Made by a program: the position numbers and the translations under genes. Source: Aquabacterium fontiphilum (lineage in GTDB: Bacteria > Pseudomonadota > Gammaproteobacteria > Burkholderiales > Burkholderiaceae_C). From it: 64,000 nt of DNA. Numbering within the stretch: position 1 is the stretch's first letter; each line of letters starts with the position of its first letter. Shown here one piece after another: positions 63,560 to 64,000 of this stretch. The DNA lies in the NCBI RefSeq assembly GCF_009909205.1, contig NZ_JAAAPN010000001.1:372001-436000 (forward strand), read 5' to 3'. The notes under the pieces were generated by a model. It did not search any database and was not told the origin of the DNA. It was given only the letters and a program-made list of their open reading frames with translations.

Positions 63560-64000
63560 TTACTGCCCGAGGTGCTCGCGGCGGTACAGGCGGGGCAGGA
63601 AATGCGGAAGCATCTGGAACTCGCGCAAGGCGTGGCGCCCCAGGTCATCGAAGAAGGTGCGGCTCAGCAACTGGGCCAGCGCGGTGTTCTCGAACGTGGA
63701 GGTCAGGATCACCCCATCGCCTTGCGGATTCGCCCGCCAGCTGTGCACCAGGCCGTTGCTGGGCAGCAGGTTGCCCAGCCAGGTGGGGTTGGCCCGCGCG
63801 TAGAAATGGCCTTCGCCCGGTACGAGGGGCACGGGCGGGGCCTGCACGGCGGGGTCGGCGCCCGTGATGCTCAGGCTCCACACGCCCGTCCCGATGTACT
63901 CCTTGACCTTCTGCACGGCGCCGACGTCGTACTGCAGATCGGGCCGCGTGGGGGCCACCGCCCACTCGAAGCTCACGTGGTCGACCGGTTGCCACATGCG
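63560..64000 (-). CDS. Unknown protein upstream of the SMC-like ATPase (probably partial)
   Basis: Open frame of at least 146 codons reaching the window edge; an ATG lies at 63997 but the frame continues to the edge, so the true start may be outside. I do not recognise it. The readable part has WSLSITGADPAVQAPPVPLV, GHFYARANPTWLGNLLPSNGLVHSW and a basic C-terminus (LPRLYRREHLGQ). The 91-bp gap to the SMC-like gene on the same strand suggests one operon. Confidence 0.5.
   Translation of the reverse strand, partial: RMWQPVDHVSFEWAVAPTRPDLQYDVGAVQKVKEYIGTGVWSLSITGADPAVQAPPVPLVPGEGHFYARANPTWLGNLLPSNGLVHSWRANPQGDGVILTSTFENTALAQLLSRTFFDDLGRHALREFQMLPHFLPRLYRREHLGQ

Overview
The window reads as chromosomal DNA of a high-GC betaproteobacterium of the order Burkholderiales, most likely the Leptothrix/Rubrivivax/Aquabacterium side of the order. 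The grounds are the protein family mix (Coq7-type ubiquinone hydroxylase, PcaC-PcaD fusion, GspN-containing type II secretion cluster, GTP-type PEP carboxykinase), two PEP-CTERM proteins, and an atpIBEFHAGDC operon. This placement is inference from composition and families; no rRNA or tRNA gene is present to confirm it. I see no insertion sequence, prophage or CRISPR array, and no gene with an obvious internal frameshift. Both window edges cut a gene.

Layout. 1-4202: end of mreD, mrdA (PBP2), rodA (cell elongation), then coq7. 4240-7482: OsmC-family protein (minus) and a DUF2157 / DUF4401-GDYXXLXY membrane pair. 7526-13753: rep helicase (minus), a PEP-CTERM protein, a PcaC-PcaD fusion (minus), rlpA and an EamA transporter. 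13796-23622: a long minus-strand block: a tight seven-gene array (GNAT-like protein, GH3-family enzyme, GNAT protein, HlyD-type lipoprotein, ABC ATPase, ABC-2 permease, CapA-like protein), then a START-domain protein and hemE. 24033-31411: the complete F1Fo ATP synthase operon with its own promoter and several RNA hairpins. 31654-34302: a tandem pair of DUF2236 (MpaB/Lcp-like) paralogs, then ilvA with a basic N-terminal tail. 36010-47573: type II secretion genes gspGHIJKLMNDEF on the plus strand, with gspC turned round on the minus strand. 47741-52673: an orphan NarL/FixJ response regulator, a Lon-like AAA+ ATPase, a methyl-accepting chemotaxis protein (minus), a 5'-nucleotidase and a small unknown gene. 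52689-55993: a MOSC protein and a molybdate/tungstate-type ABC system whose ATPase lacks most catalytic motifs (minus). 56434-59101: pckG and an FxDxF-type PEP-CTERM protein. 59186-64000: a pectinacetylesterase-family secreted protein, an SMC-like ATPase and a truncated unknown gene (minus).

The best candidate for an undescribed system is the array at 15796-23622. A GH3-type acyl-adenylating enzyme lies between two proteins that share a GNAT-like motif (SGDT.V[DE]P), and the genes run with almost no gaps into an HlyD/ABC-2 exporter and a CapA-like protein. The natural reading is synthesis and export of an acyl-amide-type or envelope-associated metabolite; the product is unknown. Second is the mod/tup-like transporter with a catalytically eroded ATPase, beside a MOSC gene. 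Third is a group of RNA-level features in the atp operon: leader hairpin with T-run, pyrimidine tract before atpE, and hairpins before atpA and atpC.
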